Of a stretch of 7,102 bases of DNA, positions 6,114 to 7,102 are shown one piece after another. Origin of the DNA: Duncaniella sp. Its GTDB lineage: Bacteria > Bacteroidota > Bacteroidia > Bacteroidales > Muribaculaceae. Where the stretch lies: positions 1-7,102 of the forward strand of contig JAFLRW010000054.1 of the NCBI GenBank assembly GCA_022511285.1, given 5' to 3'. The notes beneath the pieces are model-generated. The model saw only the letters and a list, made by a program, of their open reading frames with translations, ran no database searches and was not told where the DNA came from. How positions within the stretch are numbered: position 1 is the first letter of the stretch; each line of letters opens with the position of its first letter. Both the position numbers and the translations under genes were made by a program.

Positions 6114-7102
6114 ATGAGAGACCGCAACATAACGCAAGAAACCGCAATCTTCAACCTATGGCTCAACTGGGTAGTGGCCGGCGGATTGCTTGTGATGCCA
6201 AATATAATCAGCGTCTACGCCGCGCCCTGGGTGGTTCCGCCTGTGGTATTGCTTTCGTCGTTTCTGCTGACAGCCTACAACCGCTCCTCGCTGCGCACCC
6301 GCACTGCCGTCTGTCCCCAAGTGCTCACCATCTCGCTGCGCTCTCTTATGATGAGCGGGCTGATAATGGTGGTCATCATGCTAATCTATTCCAAAGGCAT
6401 TATCGATCTCTTCTTCGAGAGCGAAGCGCTCAACAAAGAGCAGCCATTCATCACAGCGCTGATTCTCTCGCCCGTGCTGCTTGCCAACGTAGTGTGGGCT
6501 CAGATTCGGGGCACTAAATATGAGGCGTGCCGCCGCTGCCGGATGGTGCTCGGCACTCTCACCGAGCGAGGCTCCCTCGGCAAGCTATATGGCGACGAGA
6601 GCCGCTATCAGCGCATCTTCCTGCTATGCATCTCGGCTGTCCTCACCCTGATTTCCTGGGGATATTATCTATATTACTATATCAACGTCAATGTCAATAT
6701 CCCTGACCGCTTCTTCTTCGGATGGGTGCCGACGATTCTCTACCTTGTCTCAGTGGGCTATCTTGCCGTGCGCTATTTCACCATTTGGGCTCACTTCTAT
6801 CAGGCTATGGAGAAGACTGCCGGTCAGAGCGGCGCATCGACATCCATTCGCTTCATTGTAATGTGTGGAGAGAGTTTTTTCATTGGCCGTGAGGATGAAT
6901 TAGGCGAGCACTCTGATTTAAATAAATATGACACTCCGGCTCTCCTCGCTTTCAACTATCGCAGAGAAGTGCCTCTCGATGAGGCGCGCGAGATTTTCAG
7001 TAAATTCGCTCAGATTGCACCCGAGAGCTTTGACATCCGATTTATGTATTATTCGGCTGACTCCACCGGGAGTCATAATATCTTTCATTTCATCTGCTGT
7101 CT
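6114..7102 (+). CDS. Six-helix membrane protein of unknown function, 3' end cut by the window
   Basis: This frame stays open from the ATG at 6114 to the window edge (329 codons and two bases). I do not recognise the family. Hydrophobic segments suggest six helices at about residues 16-35, 38-55, 75-97, 112-129, 167-189 and 204-223. Positive charges cluster in the N-terminus and the loops at 56-75 and 130-166, while the 98-111 loop is acidic, so both termini should be cytoplasmic. The 130-166 loop contains C139-R-R-C142 followed by RMVLGTLTERGSLG, possibly a metal site or redox pair. From about 243 a soluble domain begins (IRFIVMCGESFFIGRED) and continues past the edge. The ATG lies 31 nt after the peptidase stop with no terminator between, so co-transcription is likely. 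The start is favoured because it precedes the first helix with a charged N-terminus, although there is no strong ribosome site. It is probably a real gene, given clean membrane topology across nearly 1 kb. Confidence 0.8.
   Translation, partial: MRDRNITQETAIFNLWLNWVVAGGLLVMPNIISVYAAPWVVPPVVLLSSFLLTAYNRSSLRTRTAVCPQVLTISLRSLMMSGLIMVVIMLIYSKGIIDLFFESEALNKEQPFITALILSPVLLANVVWAQIRGTKYEACRRCRMVLGTLTERGSLGKLYGDESRYQRIFLLCISAVLTLISWGYYLYYYINVNVNIPDRFFFGWVPTILYLVSVGYLAVRYFTIWAHFYQAMEKTAGQSGASTSIRFIVMCGESFFIGREDELGEHSDLNKYDTPALLAFNYRREVPLDEAREIFSKFAQIAPESFDIRFMYYSADSTGSHNIFHFICC

Noticed and set aside
6158..6517. 119-codon + strand frame inside the membrane-protein gene
   Set aside because: It is out of frame with the ORF from 6114, which is longer and has clear membrane topology. 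The alternative product is Ala/Arg/His/Ser-rich low-complexity sequence typical of a shadow frame.
1..7102. CRISPR array, insertion sequence, tRNA or rRNA gene
   Set aside because: I saw no regularly spaced repeats, transposase-like product, terminal inverted repeats, or cloverleaf or rRNA signature sequences on either strand.

Overview
The window looks like Bacteroidales chromosomal DNA, and Muribaculaceae is my best guess. The evidence is a match to the Bacteroidetes -7 promoter box (TAnnTTTG), A-rich leaders without clear Shine-Dalgarno sites, a lipoprotein with an acidic post-cysteine export tag, and a periplasmic S9B dipeptidyl peptidase IV of the type common in this order. No taxonomic marker gene is present, so the family-level guess is soft. 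All supported genes are on the + strand.

Region A (1-1436) is AT-rich, in the mid-thirties percent GC by eye. It holds the 3' part of a PD-(D/E)XK nuclease-family gene that enters from the left, and a 70-codon ORF that starts on the base after its stop codon. The different base composition and the kind of gene suggest the edge of an accessory or defence-type segment. Region B (1437-1525) is a short intergenic stretch with a good Bacteroidetes-type promoter inside an 11-bp inverted repeat.

Region C (1526-7102) is GC-richer, roughly in the fifties, and looks like core genome. It contains an orphan, probably surface-exposed lipoprotein followed by a terminator-like hairpin. Next come a separate promoter candidate and three closely spaced genes: a 416-aa coiled-coil protein ending in an AT-hook and a QLTLF tail, a complete secreted dipeptidyl peptidase IV, and a six-helix membrane protein that runs off the right end. 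The gaps between these three are 63 and 31 nt with no visible terminator, so they may be co-transcribed. Their functions do not obviously connect.

The most interesting item is the coiled-coil protein. It combines a textbook AT-hook core with an extreme C-terminal pentapeptide that fits the DNA sliding-clamp binding motif, which suggests an undescribed protein of the replication fork or nucleoid. No CRISPR array, insertion sequence, tRNA or rRNA was seen, and no gene-free stretch exceeds 300 bases.
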